Positions 17,905-26,286 of a DNA stretch of 64,000 nt are shown here, in pieces. The translations under genes and the position numbers were made by a program. The stretch's first letter is position 1, and every line of letters begins with the position of its first letter. Location: contig JAOZHZ010000020.1 of the NCBI GenBank assembly GCA_026014615.1, positions 354,872 to 418,871 on the forward strand, given 5' to 3'. Under the pieces are notes generated by a model. It made no database searches. It saw only the letters and a program-made list of their open reading frames with translations, and was not told where the DNA came from. Source of the DNA: Candidatus Bathyarchaeota archaeon (GTDB lineage Archaea; Thermoproteota; Bathyarchaeia; Bathyarchaeales; Bathycorpusculaceae).

Positions 17905-18101
17905 GTCTGAATTTATGGCTTGCAGTTGTTATAACAATTCTCGTGGCTGGGCTTCGAACTTCGAAGTAGCGTTTTTTTTATAAGTGAATGTTTTATCAGT
18001 TTTGTGTTATTCGATTGGTGAATACTTCTATTAAATTGGTGTGTTTGGCGCATTTTCCCTTGGAAAGCCGTAAAAATCTGCTTTTCCCATGGTTTGGGTG
18101 A

Positions 18102-18503
18102 TTACTTTTTTTCTTCGAAGGTAAGCAGTTCAAGGGCTCTGCTGGGTATCTTGTAGGTAGTGCCGCAGCGATTACAAATTGCCTCTTTGACTTTGGAGTT
18201 GATACTTTGAGATTCGCTACAATGCGGACATAAGACGCTTATTGCTTCCACTTTGCCCGTCTCCCGTGCATGGGCAGCGTGCTTTTTCCTATCTTGTTTT
18301 CTGCATCCTTTAGCCTCATTCCACATCTCCATTTTCTCATACTTTAACGCCGCCTCCTCAAATCGCCCAGCTTTCACAAGTTTCTCGATTTCTCGGATTT
18401 CTTTTTGGTTGTCTTCTTCGGATATCAGTTTTCTGCTTCTGCAGTAGGGGCACATTTCAGGTTTCTCTTGCAGAATCTCTTGGCCACAGTCGCCACATTT
18501 CAT
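18102..18503 (-). CDS. double zinc-ribbon protein with helical middle
   Basis: 133 residues: N-terminal zinc ribbon (CGDCGQE...CPYCRSRK), a helical middle resembling a single TPR-like hairpin (EIEKLVKAGRFEEAALKYEKM), then a second ribbon (CPHCSES...CNRCGTTYKIP). Such proteins are common in archaea as putative nucleic-acid or protein-binding adaptors, but no specific function is known. The ATG at 18503 is preceded by GAAGGT. No operon partner is visible. Confidence 0.75.
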   Translation of the reverse strand: MKCGDCGQEILQEKPEMCPYCRSRKLISEEDNQKEIREIEKLVKAGRFEEAALKYEKMEMWNEAKGCRKQDRKKHAAHARETGKVEAISVLCPHCSESQSINSKVKEAICNRCGTTYKIPSRALELLTFEEKK

Positions 18504-18570
18504 AGCTAATCATACCTTCATTACTAATCGTTCTATTTCTGTTTTGCCAAGAACGACGTGATTTCTGAAG

Positions 18571-18729
18571 CTAAACTGTGAGTATGTCTTTGGTCACGAC
18601 GATGTCCCTAAGGTACAACAGCAGAGAAAAAACGGCTTCCTTTCGATTTCTCGGAACCTTGGCTAACCCTATCGTTAAACCTATAAGCGCAAAACCACCC
18701 ATCACCAAATACTTTGTTTTCAGCCGCAT
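18571..18729 (-). CDS. very small single-span membrane protein (52 residues)
   Basis: ATG at 18729 and TAG at 18571. The product begins MRLKTKYLVMGGFALIGLTI and continues GLAKVPRNRKEAVFSLLLYL then RDIVVTKDILTV: a positively charged N-terminus, one hydrophobic span, a basic loop and a second amphipathic helix. The residue pattern is convincing, while a longer antisense frame in the same place is not. A TATA-like GTTTATATC (rc, near 18798) lies upstream. No family recognised. It fills most of the 426-nt interval between the neighbouring genes. Confidence 0.45.
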   Translation of the reverse strand: MRLKTKYLVMGGFALIGLTIGLAKVPRNRKEAVFSLLLYLRDIVVTKDILTV

Positions 18730-18929
18730 AACAAACCAAACATAATGCCTGTCTATTATTCAATTTTTCTGCTTCGGTCGACAAGGACATGGTTAAGTTT
18801 GATATAAACGGTGTTCCTCAGCGATGACGACTTAAAATTCTTGTGGCTGGGCTTTAATGTGTTTGCTTTCTGAGCGATTACAATTTTTTATAGCATTGCT
18901 TGCTTATTGGAGTTGAGGATGTTTTTGGT

Positions 18930-19427
18930 ATGCGGCACAAAATGTTTACTCCTCTAGAAAAAAACATCGAATACTTCGCTGGAGAAGAGATTAGCAAGCA
19001 AGTCATGGCGGATAGCGAGAAAATAACCGAGAAAACCGACAAGCAAGTCACTGCTTTATGGGTTAAAGGCGCTATGGAACGATTGGATTTGTTGGTTGAC
19101 GAAAAAACCCGCGCCCAGATTATGGAGAACTGCGGGGTCAACTGCGCTGCCGTGAACAAACGTGTCATTGAACGTGGTAAAACAAAGCGCAAGCAATTCA
19201 AAACTACCGACGACTTCTTAGCGGCAGAGGTGAAAAAGCCCAATCCCGGAACCCGCCTAGAACGGGAAGGAAACCTTCTTTACCAGTATTACACGCCGAG
19301 CACTTACTTCCATCCGATGCGTTGCTATTGCGCTTTACTGCGGCAACTTCCCAAAGAAACCAACATGTCTTCTACGTACTGTAACTGCGCTAAAGGCTTT
19401 GTGAAGACGTACTGGGAACGGTGCTAG
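18930..19427 (+). CDS. cysteine-containing conserved hypothetical protein (DUF6144-like)
   Basis: 165 residues, mostly helical, with paired cysteines: ENCGVNC in the first half and MRCYC...TYCNCAKGF near the C-terminus, which could bind a metal or cofactor. The C-terminal stretch CYCALLRQLPKETNMSSTYC resembles a family of uncharacterised bacterial and archaeal proteins that I would place with DUF6144, without certainty. The ATG at 18930 has TTGAGG upstream. A TATA-like TTTTTTATAG lies at 18885. No function is known. Confidence 0.7.
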   Translation: MRHKMFTPLEKNIEYFAGEEISKQVMADSEKITEKTDKQVTALWVKGAMERLDLLVDEKTRAQIMENCGVNCAAVNKRVIERGKTKRKQFKTTDDFLAAEVKKPNPGTRLEREGNLLYQYYTPSTYFHPMRCYCALLRQLPKETNMSSTYCNCAKGFVKTYWERC

Positions 19428-19576
19428 ACCAACCTGTGACGGTTGAGCTTTTGCAGTCTGCGGTTTTAGGCGCTTCAGAATGCAAGTTTGCCATCCACCT
19501 CTAACCGCCTTCCTTTTTTCTTCGGGCACCCAATAGAAAAATGGCTCTACTTTTGTTGTGGAAACTGAAAAGGGTT

Positions 19577-19655
19577 TGGTGCGGTCGCCGGGATTTGAAC
19601 CCGGGATCACTAGCTTGGAAGGCTAGAGTCCTAAACCAGACTAGACGACAACCGC
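19577..19655 (-). tRNA. tRNA-Gly (anticodon UCC), with encoded CCA
   Basis: Read on the minus strand: acceptor GCGGTTG pairs with CGACCGC. The anticodon arm CTAGC-CTTCCAA-GCTAG gives anticodon TCC (glycine, GGA codon). The T-arm CCGGG-TTCAAAT-CCCGG is perfect. Discriminator A is followed by genomic CCA (19577-19579). No intron. A TATA-like CCTTAAATTAC (rc, 19687-19697) lies about 30 nt upstream of the 5' end. Confidence 0.95.
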
Positions 19656-19825
19656 ATTCGCGTTAAGTCTCATATTCTCTGCGTAATTTAAGGTTATCTG
19701 GATTCTGCTGTTATTTGAGGCGGAATAGCTGGTTTACGCTCGCTGAGTTATGGCGGCGTTAACATGATAAGTTCACCAATCGCTGGGGCGGTAAGAAGGA
19801 AAATAAGAAAAGTTTGGTGTTTGGT

Positions 19826-20167
19826 CTATTCTGTGTTTGTCCATGTGGGGTTTCTGCTGAGTGCTCCGCCGATTTCTGCGGCTCTTTGAAGGACTTGGAC
19901 AGTTAAGTCTTCTCTTAGTTCTGGGCGTTTAATCTCCAAGTCTGGTTTGGGTTTTTCTAGGTTGACTTGGTGGGTGGATATGTGGTTTTCTATGGCTTCA
20001 ATCATCTGCGACAGAACGGGCACCATCATTATTAGTTCGCCGCAGTCTGGGCATCTTATGTATCTGGGGGTCTCGAATGATACTTCACTGGGTTCTTTAT
20101 TTTCGTGGGCACTCATATAATCCACCGTATCAGCAGTATCTACGGCTTTACCCATTAAAGAGTTCAT
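19826..20167 (-). CDS. small C2H2-type zinc finger protein
   Basis: 113 residues. One zinc-finger-like unit is visible, RCPDCGEL...IEAIENHISTH, with CxxC and HxxxH ligands separated by about 20 residues. The flanks are charged and probably disordered at the N-terminus. The remaining C-terminal part (DLTVQVLQRAAEIGGALS) looks helical. The start may be ATG 20167 or ATG 20116 (MSAHENK); no ribosome site discriminates. Function unknown. The 5' interval (20168-20427) holds nothing I recognise apart from AT-rich sequence. Confidence 0.65.
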   Translation of the reverse strand: MNSLMGKAVDTADTVDYMSAHENKEPSEVSFETPRYIRCPDCGELIMMVPVLSQMIEAIENHISTHQVNLEKPKPDLEIKRPELREDLTVQVLQRAAEIGGALSRNPTWTNTE

Positions 20168-20427
20168 AACATGCTAGTATATTGTAGAAAGCTATTGACG
20201 CCGCCTTTAGCTTTCCCGACTGGAGTGCGTGTTGCTTTGTTCCCGTTTTTCCCCCGCTTCTAAGGCGTGCTCGTTTGTCATTTATTTAGCAAATTTACCT
20301 GCTGTTAGCAGGCGCTTTTTACTCCGGGTTAAGGCTTTTTGGTTAACAAATGATTTTTTGTGCTTTGAGTTCCAATAATCTTAAAGCTTGAAGTGATTAT
20401 TTCCTATGTAGGATGCGAGGTTAGAGC

Positions 20428-20565
20428 ATGCGTACCCTTTGCCCCCGATGTAACAGCGAATCAGAAGAACTAGATAAAACAACCCTCGAGATTGCCAAAA
20501 GGAAGGTGCGGGTGAGTTTGCGTCAATGTCCCAAATGCAAGCTTTTGTTCCAAGAGGGGCTCTGA
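20428..20565 (+). CDS. very small zinc-ribbon protein (45 residues)
   Basis: ATG at 20428 and TGA at 20563-20565. The product starts MRTLCPRCNSESEELDKTTL and ends RQCPKCKLLFQEGL, with two CPxC knuckles about 29 residues apart forming one zinc ribbon. A good ribosome site GAGGT (20417-20421) sits 6 nt before the ATG. Together these make it a convincing real gene despite its size. Function unknown; probably nucleic-acid or protein binding. Confidence 0.7.
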   Translation: MRTLCPRCNSESEELDKTTLEIAKRKVRVSLRQCPKCKLLFQEGL

Positions 20566-20662
20566 CCCGTTGTTTCCCGCGTTTCTGCGGAAAAGTTGAG
20601 TATGAGTATATTTGAAGTTTAGACTATAAGTAAGTCCTGCATTTTATGTGTTGGTGGTTGTC

Positions 20663-21106
20663 TTGAGCGAAGAAAAACTGGATTTCCCAAAAACGTTTCT
20701 CATCACTGCAAACCTGTTGCTGCTTGGCTGGGTGTTTCTTGCTTTTTTGGGCGCGTGGTTTTACAACCCTGTTTACGGTTGGTTCCTGTTAATCTTCAAT
20801 GGTGCTTTGATTTTTCTGATTCTGCGCAGACTCGGATGCAGCAGCTGCTACTACTGCATATCCTGCACCAGCGGGTTTGGACGGTTGGCTGGTGTCTTCT
20901 TCGGCATGGGATACCTCAAAAGGGGCAGTGTGGGTAACCGTAAAGGGCTCATAGGCTTCATTTATTTGTTGCTTGCGCCTTTACCTGTTGTGTCGCTTGT
21001 ATTTTCTGGGTTTGAGGCTTTTGCTGTTTTCAAGGTGCTGGTTTTAGTTTGCCTTCTGGCTGTGACCGCGTATAGTGCGTCTACGTGGCTGCGGAGAAGC
21101 AGTTAA
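20663..21106 (+). CDS. small membrane protein with cysteine-rich loop
   Basis: About 147 residues from a TTG at 20663 (a GTG at 20648 is possible). Four predicted membrane segments: two near the N-terminus (FLITANLLLLGWVFLAFLG, GWFLLIFNGALIFLIL) and two near the C-terminus. They flank a loop CSSCYYCISCTSGFGRL with four cysteines spaced CxxCxxCxxC, which might bind metal or be modified. The C-terminus is basic. I do not recognise the family with certainty. Confidence 0.65.
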   Translation: MSEEKLDFPKTFLITANLLLLGWVFLAFLGAWFYNPVYGWFLLIFNGALIFLILRRLGCSSCYYCISCTSGFGRLAGVFFGMGYLKRGSVGNRKGLIGFIYLLLAPLPVVSLVFSGFEAFAVFKVLVLVCLLAVTAYSASTWLRRSS

Positions 21107-21177
21107 AATCCAAATTGGTTTTTTGGTTTTAGTTTGCCTTCTAAGAAATGTGTTTTGTAAAAAGAGTAGAGTGGATG

Positions 21178-21606
21178 TTAGAAGATGTAGGGTATGTCTT
21201 TGCCTTTCTCTTTGATTTCCTTGAGCGACTCGTATTGGGCTTCGACCAGAATTTTTAGGGCGTCGATGTGTTTGCGTATCTCCATGATTTCGTTGCCCTT
21301 CTCCAGAACGCCCGATTTTTCGAGTTGGTCGTCGATTTTGTCTACGGCGACTTCGAGCACTTTAACTTTGAAGGCGAAAATCTGCAGTGAATACAACAAG
21401 CTCAACTGGGACGACAACCTGTCTAGACGGTCGTAGGCTATCATTCTGCCCATAAACGCCCTGAGCCGTTGCTCTTCGGTGGCGTCTTTTTTCTGCAGAA
21501 TCTGCTCGTAATTGGTGGTTTGCTTTTGAGTGGTTTCTTTGGTTTCCTCAAACAGTTTCTGGTTACGTTTAGTAATTTTCTCCAGCAGTTCCAACACTTC
21601 ATCCAA
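21178..21606 (-). CDS. coiled-coil protein
   Basis: 142 residues, almost entirely alpha-helical with long heptad-like stretches (LELLEKITKRNQKLFEETKE, KVKVLEVAVDKIDDQLEK, EIRKHIDALKILVEAQYESL). No signal peptide, membrane segment or metal motif. The start ATG at 21606 is the only plausible one. It resembles generic archaeal coiled-coil proteins of unknown function, with no visible operon partner. Confidence 0.65.
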   Translation of the reverse strand: MDEVLELLEKITKRNQKLFEETKETTQKQTTNYEQILQKKDATEEQRLRAFMGRMIAYDRLDRLSSQLSLLYSLQIFAFKVKVLEVAVDKIDDQLEKSGVLEKGNEIMEIRKHIDALKILVEAQYESLKEIKEKGKDIPYIF

Positions 21607-21940
21607 GATTAGTTTCCCCGTTTCAAGCTGTTACTATCAAGGTGTATTTCACGTTTTCCATTCTCAAAACCACGTCTGATTGATGATTTAAAGCGTTAAC
21701 CCCGCTTGTTCTTCGGTTGGGTTACTTGCCCGTTTGTTTTGTTTGCTTTGCACAGCCTACCCTCCCCCTTTTCTGTAACGCCCATTTTAGGCTGCTTTTT
21801 TGATTCAGCGTTTGAAACGGGTTTAGCCTGCGGCTGGAAAAGGCTAGAAATGGCAAAAAATGGCTAAAAAAGGCAGATTTCGGCGCTTCATAGAATGGTG
21901 GTCCATAGGGTCTTGGGTTGACAAGTTTTCTTTACACAAC

Positions 21941-22045
21941 AATATTTAAAAACAGACTCGCGCAGGTTGCAATCAGTTATCTGAGGGTGGCTTTGGTTTT
22001 CACGAAAAGACTCTGACCCCTCCATTCAGAGGTGCTTTCGCCATC
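21941..22045 (+). ncRNA. possible structured RNA with its own TATA box
   Basis: The 504-nt interval 21607-22110 has no credible gene. It holds a low-complexity stretch of repeated GGCTAAAAA-like units (21830-21880), then AATATTTAAAA (21941-21951), a good TATA box. Starting 35 nt later, an imperfect hairpin pairs GGTGGC (21986-21991) with GCCATC (22040-22045), CGAAA with TTTCG, and TCTGA (22012-22016) with TCAGA (22026-22030) around a 9-nt loop. I cannot match it to a known RNA family. Confidence 0.35.
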
Positions 22046-22110
22046 AACTAGAATTTACATTTGGTTTTGGTCTATTCAGTTGTTATGGCTTTTGTTGTTC
22101 TTGGCTGATT

Positions 22111-22410
22111 TTAGTTTGTGGTTGAAGTAAATAGCAGGGGTAGATTTTTTGCTTGCTCTACTCTTTTTAAGGCGTCAAGCAAAATTTCTGTATTCCTGTT
22201 CTTTGCGTTTAACCTGATAAACCTCATCCGTCCCACGCGCTCCTGAATCACCATGCCTTCGCGGTCCAAAATGTGCACGTTGCGGTTGACTTCGTCGTAG
22301 GTGCTGTTTACTTTGTGCACAAGCGCCATCACGTTAAGTTCTTTGTGTTTTGCGAGTTCCAGTAGGATTTTTTGGCGGCAAAACGAGGCTAAGATGCGGT
22401 TAAGCTCCAC
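22111..22410 (-). CDS. winged-helix DNA-binding protein
   Basis: 99 residues forming one winged-helix domain: ILASFCRQKILLELAKHKEL, NVMALVHKVNSTYDEVNRNVHILDREGMV, and a wing RVGRMRFIRL followed by a C-terminal helix probably used for dimerisation. It resembles ArsR/MarR-type archaeal regulators without metal-binding cysteines. The GTG start at 22410 has GGAGGT 8 nt upstream. It sits at the left edge of the secreted-protein block and could regulate it, but that is only positional. Confidence 0.75.
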   Translation of the reverse strand: MELNRILASFCRQKILLELAKHKELNVMALVHKVNSTYDEVNRNVHILDREGMVIQERVGRMRFIRLNAKNRNTEILLDALKRVEQAKNLPLLFTSTTN

Positions 22411-22652
22411 CTCTTTTTACCTCCTGCACTTTTCCCCAAAAGTTCCACCCTAAATTAACACCAAACTAGTACACTATAAATTATTCTGTAAAAAATGGAA
22501 CACGGCAAACTTGTTAAACACACCAACAAATCAGACGCCAAAACACGGGGCTTCCCCATTTCCCAACCCAACTAGTGTTTTCCCTAACTCGTCTAGGTGT
22601 TTCCCAAACTCTTCGTCTTCCTTAAAACCCAAACCGCTCGATATAGGCTAAC

Positions 22653-22721
22653 CAGCCCGGACTATACTGTTCGGAGGTGCCTTACATTGCCCACCTTGCC
22701 CTAAACGAAGGGCAGAAAGAG
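22653..22721 (+). repeat. leader repeat upstream of a secreted protein, copy 1
   Basis: Shares CAGCCCGGA, TACTGTTCGGAGG, CTTGCCCTAA-CGAAGG and CAGAAAGAG with copy 2 at 26287. Both lie just before a signal-peptide gene. Possible pairs are CCGGA/TTCGG and AGGTG/CACCT (AGGCG/CGCCT in copy 2, a compensatory change). Alternatively both are remnants of one coding sequence: in frame they give QPGLYCSE...LAL-EGQKE and end in TAA shortly before the next ATG. The rest of the interval 22411-22751 has a TATA-like CTATAAAT near 22474. Confidence 0.55.
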
Positions 22722-22751
22722 CGCAAAATCATGTAAAAGGATGATGAACAA

Positions 22752-23333
22752 ATGAAAAAAGACAGCTTTACAGTATCCGCATTACTATCGGTTGCATTTT
22801 TAGCAGTACTGTTTGCAACACTTATGCTTCCAGCAGTCAATGCTTGGGGCCACGATGGACCACCCGCCCGCGAATGGCCCACAGATTCTTGGGTCCGTTG
22901 CGACCACAACAGCGAATATGAAGAAATGGGTCACCCAGATGACACATGGACAGGTTTGGCTATCGTGGCTAATTACCGACAAGATCCGCCAACTCCGCAT
23001 TATTATATTAGCGGAACTTGGATCTACGATAGAGGCTATGGCGGAGGGGGCGAAACTCCTCTTTATAATGTCACGAGTGATTATATCATATGCAACTACA
23101 GACACGACGCTTACTCTACTACATTCTATTCTTACGGTATGCCCGTACCTGGCTATGGATTTTATGGCAACAACAGTGCTTACTACCAAAATCCCGACCC
23201 AACAGTCCTTGGCTCTTTCAACCCCTCTTTGGCATCTAGTGTGAGCGACTATTCAGCGTCCTATTTCTTTGATCCGGCTAACCCGAGCAATCAATGGTAC
23301 ACAAGTTCCCCGATTTACATGCCCGTAGTGTGA
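22752..23333 (+). CDS. secreted protein, unknown function
   Basis: 193 residues with a clear signal peptide (MKKDSFTVSALLSVAFLAVL then FATLMLPAVNAWG, cleavage after about residue 31). The mature part is rich in Tyr, Asn, Gly and Pro and has no C-terminal membrane segment, so it is probably released or loosely attached. I recognise no domain. The ATG at 22752 follows AAGGATGATG. The next secreted gene begins 14 nt after its stop, so the two form an operon. A repeated leader element lies 30-100 nt upstream. Confidence 0.7.
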   Translation: MKKDSFTVSALLSVAFLAVLFATLMLPAVNAWGHDGPPAREWPTDSWVRCDHNSEYEEMGHPDDTWTGLAIVANYRQDPPTPHYYISGTWIYDRGYGGGGETPLYNVTSDYIICNYRHDAYSTTFYSYGMPVPGYGFYGNNSAYYQNPDPTVLGSFNPSLASSVSDYSASYFFDPANPSNQWYTSSPIYMPVV

Positions 23334-23347
23334 GTTAGTGTTAAAAT

Positions 23348-24172
23348 ATGAACAAGAACTTAACCTCCAAACGGAAAAGAAACGCAAAAACCTCTATATC
23401 CAAAGTATGCAAGAGTCGAGTATCAATAATTAGTATCCTGCTCCTATCCGCTTTAGTTGTCGTTTCGCTTTCTTTGTCCGCAGTAGCCTCATCTTCAGTA
23501 CCGACTACACAATTGCCAGAATCCAAACCGCATTTCAATTTGGATGTAGCATACTCTTTTGTCGGAAAAGGCCCAAACGCTACCTGCACTGGTATTAATG
23601 GCAGTCTCCTGTCTCCTAAAAGTCTATATCCCTCGGCAGTTTACTTCAACGTTACACGATCCCCGAACTCTGACAACGTCTCGTGCGATGCCCTAATAGA
23701 GATTTACCAAGTGAAGATAGCCTCAGATAGGGGTACTGCTGAAAACTTCGCGTACTTTGATGGAACAAACTATGAGCCTTCTTTCTCCCAAGCAGAGTTG
23801 ACCACACTTACAGATCATATCTACGATTTAGTCGATTTGAGTACCGTCGATGGAGTCAGCGGTAATTTCTGCTTTAACTGGACGCTTAACGAATCAGTTT
23901 TAAGCCAAAAAGTGGGATCCGTTGGAGTTTACAACAACTACAATAACGGAGTTGGCTTGTGGAGCGCTGGTCAACCAAACACAATTTCTGTGACAGTTCA
24001 TAGATTGGGCTACATAACAATGACAGACGGGGTTATTTCGGTTATACCCGATGATACAATAGCCAGTTTAACACAGGTTCAGCTTCAAAATTACGGTGCA
24101 AGCTTTCTTACCAACAAGATAGTGCCCGCAGATCAACTGTCGCAAATAAACCTATTCAACCCAATTCGTTAA
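23348..24172 (+). CDS. secreted or N-terminally anchored protein, unknown function
   Basis: 274 residues with a long basic N-terminus (KRKRNAK) and one hydrophobic segment (ISILLLSALVVVSLSLSAVA, about residues 28-47), either a signal peptide or an anchor. The exterior part has several N-x-S/T glycosylation sites (NVT, NWT, NES) and two or three cysteines that could form disulfides. No recognisable domain and no C-terminal sorting signal. It follows the gene at 22752 by 14 nt and is probably co-transcribed. Confidence 0.7.
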   Translation: MNKNLTSKRKRNAKTSISKVCKSRVSIISILLLSALVVVSLSLSAVASSSVPTTQLPESKPHFNLDVAYSFVGKGPNATCTGINGSLLSPKSLYPSAVYFNVTRSPNSDNVSCDALIEIYQVKIASDRGTAENFAYFDGTNYEPSFSQAELTTLTDHIYDLVDLSTVDGVSGNFCFNWTLNESVLSQKVGSVGVYNNYNNGVGLWSAGQPNTISVTVHRLGYITMTDGVISVIPDDTIASLTQVQLQNYGASFLTNKIVPADQLSQINLFNPIR

Positions 24173-24265
24173 CACCACGCAACCTCCCCTTTTTTGGGTT
24201 TTACTTAAAACAAGTTGAGAAAGGCTAAAAAGGACGCAAAATAGTATTAATGTGAGAGGTGAATT

Positions 24266-25576
24266 ATGGCGGGGAAAGCCTTCATTTTGGCGATACTATT
24301 TTTGGCATCAGTAATCTTGTTACAGCTTACTATTCCGTTGTCAGCAAACTCTGTCGCGGGACCTCAAAAGCAAACTCCACAAATACAGTGGAGCCAAACG
24401 TACAACACAGGGGCAATTTTAAGCAAGATTTATTCGATGGTTCAGACGAGTGATGGAGGATACACGTTAGCAGGTGCCCTAATAGGGTGGATTCATTCCA
24501 ATGAATACGATAGTGGTTTTTGGTTAGCACATGTGGACTCCAATGGGCAGATGGAGTGGTGGCACACGTACATAGGGTACGGAGCAGCAAAATCCCTGAT
24601 TAAAACTGACGATGACGGCTATCTTCTGGCAGGTACTAATGCCGGAGATGTTGCTGCCGGTATAATTGTTAAAACTGATTCGTCTGGAAAATTAGAGTGG
24701 AACCAGACGTACGAAGGTCCAATATATAGTGTGATTCAGACTCGCGAGGGCGGCTACGCATTCTCAGGTTATTGGGGAGGATCAAGAACCTTTTTTTGGC
24801 TAGTTAACACTGATGCTTCTGGCGAGGTTCAGTGGAGTAGAACATACGATAGACAACTAAATGGAACCGAATACGACTTTGCCACTTCAGTTATACAAGC
24901 AAGTGACGGAGGCTACGTGATGGCCGGCTATAGCGTTGCTTCTCCTTCAAATTACATCTCGGGCTATTTGATTAAAACTGACTCATTTGGAAACGTTCAA
25001 TGGAATCGAACCTTTGATAACATGGAATTGTTTTCCGTAATCCCGACTATTGATGGGGGATACGCTGTTGCGGGGGGCATGCATCCAGCCATAGGAGACG
25101 TTAATGTCTGGCTTTTAGCTAAGGTGGATGTTGCAGGCAACTTGGAATGGAATCAAACGTATTATGAGAATTATGAAAGTGGGGTCATAGAGGGCGCTAA
25201 GTCTTTGGTGCAGGCGAGTGACGGCGGTTATGCAGTAGCAGGTAATTCAGGGCTGATAAAGACTGATTCCTCTGGAAACTTACAATGGACGCAAACATTG
25301 AATGGAACAGCCTTTTCTTTGGTGCAGGCGAGTGACGGCGGTTATGCAGTAGCAGGTAGCTCAGGCATAGCAGGACTTACTATGAATCAATATCTGGTAA
25401 AGATTAACACGACTGACGCTATTAATATGTCGTCATCACAAAACCCAATTGAAGCGGCGTCGCCATCACCTACTATACCTGAATTGACGCCTGTGGCATT
25501 CTTAGCTTTGGCTGTTGCAGTTTGTGTTGTTGCGGTAACTCTAAAGAGAAGGTTCAAAGTCGATTATATAACATGA
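24266..25576 (+). CDS. repeat-type surface protein with PEL-type sorting signal
   Basis: 436 residues: signal peptide (about 1-28), then seven or so units of about 45 residues with the pattern SLVQASDGGYAVAG...LIKTDSSGNLQW, which should form a beta-propeller or beta-solenoid. The C-terminus has SPTIPELTP, a hydrophobic segment and KRRFK, the archaeosortase signal layout. Two neighbouring repeats share an exact 43-nt DNA stretch (25202-25244 and 25316-25358), a sign of recent internal duplication. The ATG at 24266 has GAGGTGA upstream. The fragment at the window's left end looks like a relative. Ligand or role unknown. Confidence 0.8.
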   Translation: MAGKAFILAILFLASVILLQLTIPLSANSVAGPQKQTPQIQWSQTYNTGAILSKIYSMVQTSDGGYTLAGALIGWIHSNEYDSGFWLAHVDSNGQMEWWHTYIGYGAAKSLIKTDDDGYLLAGTNAGDVAAGIIVKTDSSGKLEWNQTYEGPIYSVIQTREGGYAFSGYWGGSRTFFWLVNTDASGEVQWSRTYDRQLNGTEYDFATSVIQASDGGYVMAGYSVASPSNYISGYLIKTDSFGNVQWNRTFDNMELFSVIPTIDGGYAVAGGMHPAIGDVNVWLLAKVDVAGNLEWNQTYYENYESGVIEGAKSLVQASDGGYAVAGNSGLIKTDSSGNLQWTQTLNGTAFSLVQASDGGYAVAGSSGIAGLTMNQYLVKINTTDAINMSSSQNPIEAASPSPTIPELTPVAFLALAVAVCVVAVTLKRRFKVDYIT

Positions 25577-25594
25577 TATGTACTTTTTGGCAAT

Positions 25595-26245
25595 CTATTT
25601 TTTCCAATTTCTATTGCTTGTGTTTGTTAAGTAGATCAGTAAACCCGTGATGGTTAGCAACGGCAGAATGATCCAGCCTGAAAACTCGGGTATTGTAGGA
25701 GAAGTCGAAGGGGGCGGTGAATCTGTGTGCATCGTAGGGCGAGGAAAGTTTATTGTTTGGGTTGGGCTCCAGTCGCTTGTTTCGTCGGGAAAAATGAAGG
25801 TGCCTGTTTCTGTTTGGTGGTGCCCTGCAATTGCTTGCACTTGAAAGTCAATTTGGACATCGCCTGGAGGTTGTGGAAGGCTTATTTCTGGAATAGATAG
25901 AATGGTGGTGTTTGAATTTGACTGTGGTGGATAACTGTTGTTCTGGGTGTAAGGGGATTGTTCCCAGTTCTGTGCAGAATGGGCTTTGTAGCGGTAATCA
26001 TAGTACAAGACATAGGTGGTGCCATTGAAGGAGTAAGTGTACGGTTGATTTGTGATGTTGATTTGGATTCCATTGATAACAAGCTTTGTTGAAGTTGACC
26101 CTGTAAATGGGGAATGACTTACAGAGAATAGGCAAATTCTGGCACAAGATGGCTTAGGAATATTCTGCGCATGAATTACGCTCATTATTGCCAGAGGTAA
26201 GAGCATTAGGGTTACGATCATGCATGCTTTCTTACCCATTGCCAT
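25595..26245 (-). CDS. secreted PEF-CTERM protein, unknown function
   Basis: 216 residues: signal peptide (IVTLMLLPLAIMSVIHAQ, to about residue 27), an exterior part with many N-x-T/S sites and beta-rich segments, a Pro/Ser spacer and STSPTIPEF followed by a membrane segment and NRNWKK. That end fits the archaeosortase signal found in other proteins here. The exterior repeats TYVLYYDYRYKAHS and QIDFQVQAIAGHH are not recognised. It is convergent with the propeller gene at 24266 (19 nt apart), so it is separately transcribed. Confidence 0.72.
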   Translation of the reverse strand: MAMGKKACMIVTLMLLPLAIMSVIHAQNIPKPSCARICLFSVSHSPFTGSTSTKLVINGIQINITNQPYTYSFNGTTYVLYYDYRYKAHSAQNWEQSPYTQNNSYPPQSNSNTTILSIPEISLPQPPGDVQIDFQVQAIAGHHQTETGTFIFPDETSDWSPTQTINFPRPTMHTDSPPPSTSPTIPEFSGWIILPLLTITGLLIYLTNTSNRNWKK

Positions 26246-26286
26246 CAGGTAACCATCGGTTTAACTTGCTTAAAAGAATTGCCAAA

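Noticed and set aside
17789..17983. Plus-strand 64-residue frame
   Set aside because: Composition is poor and the opposite strand gives a better, acidic helical small protein (17794-17904).
21661..21740. C/D box guide RNA suggested by TGATGAT
   Set aside because: No CTGA D box at a suitable distance and no terminal stem.
21830..21880. Short GGCTAAAAA-like repeats as a CRISPR or tandem repeat array
   Set aside because: Units are only about 9-14 nt, irregular and without spacers; simple low-complexity sequence.
25647..25844. Plus-strand frame in the 25.6-26.2 kb region
   Set aside because: It is antisense to a protein with signal peptide, glycosylation sites and sorting signal, which explains the region better.
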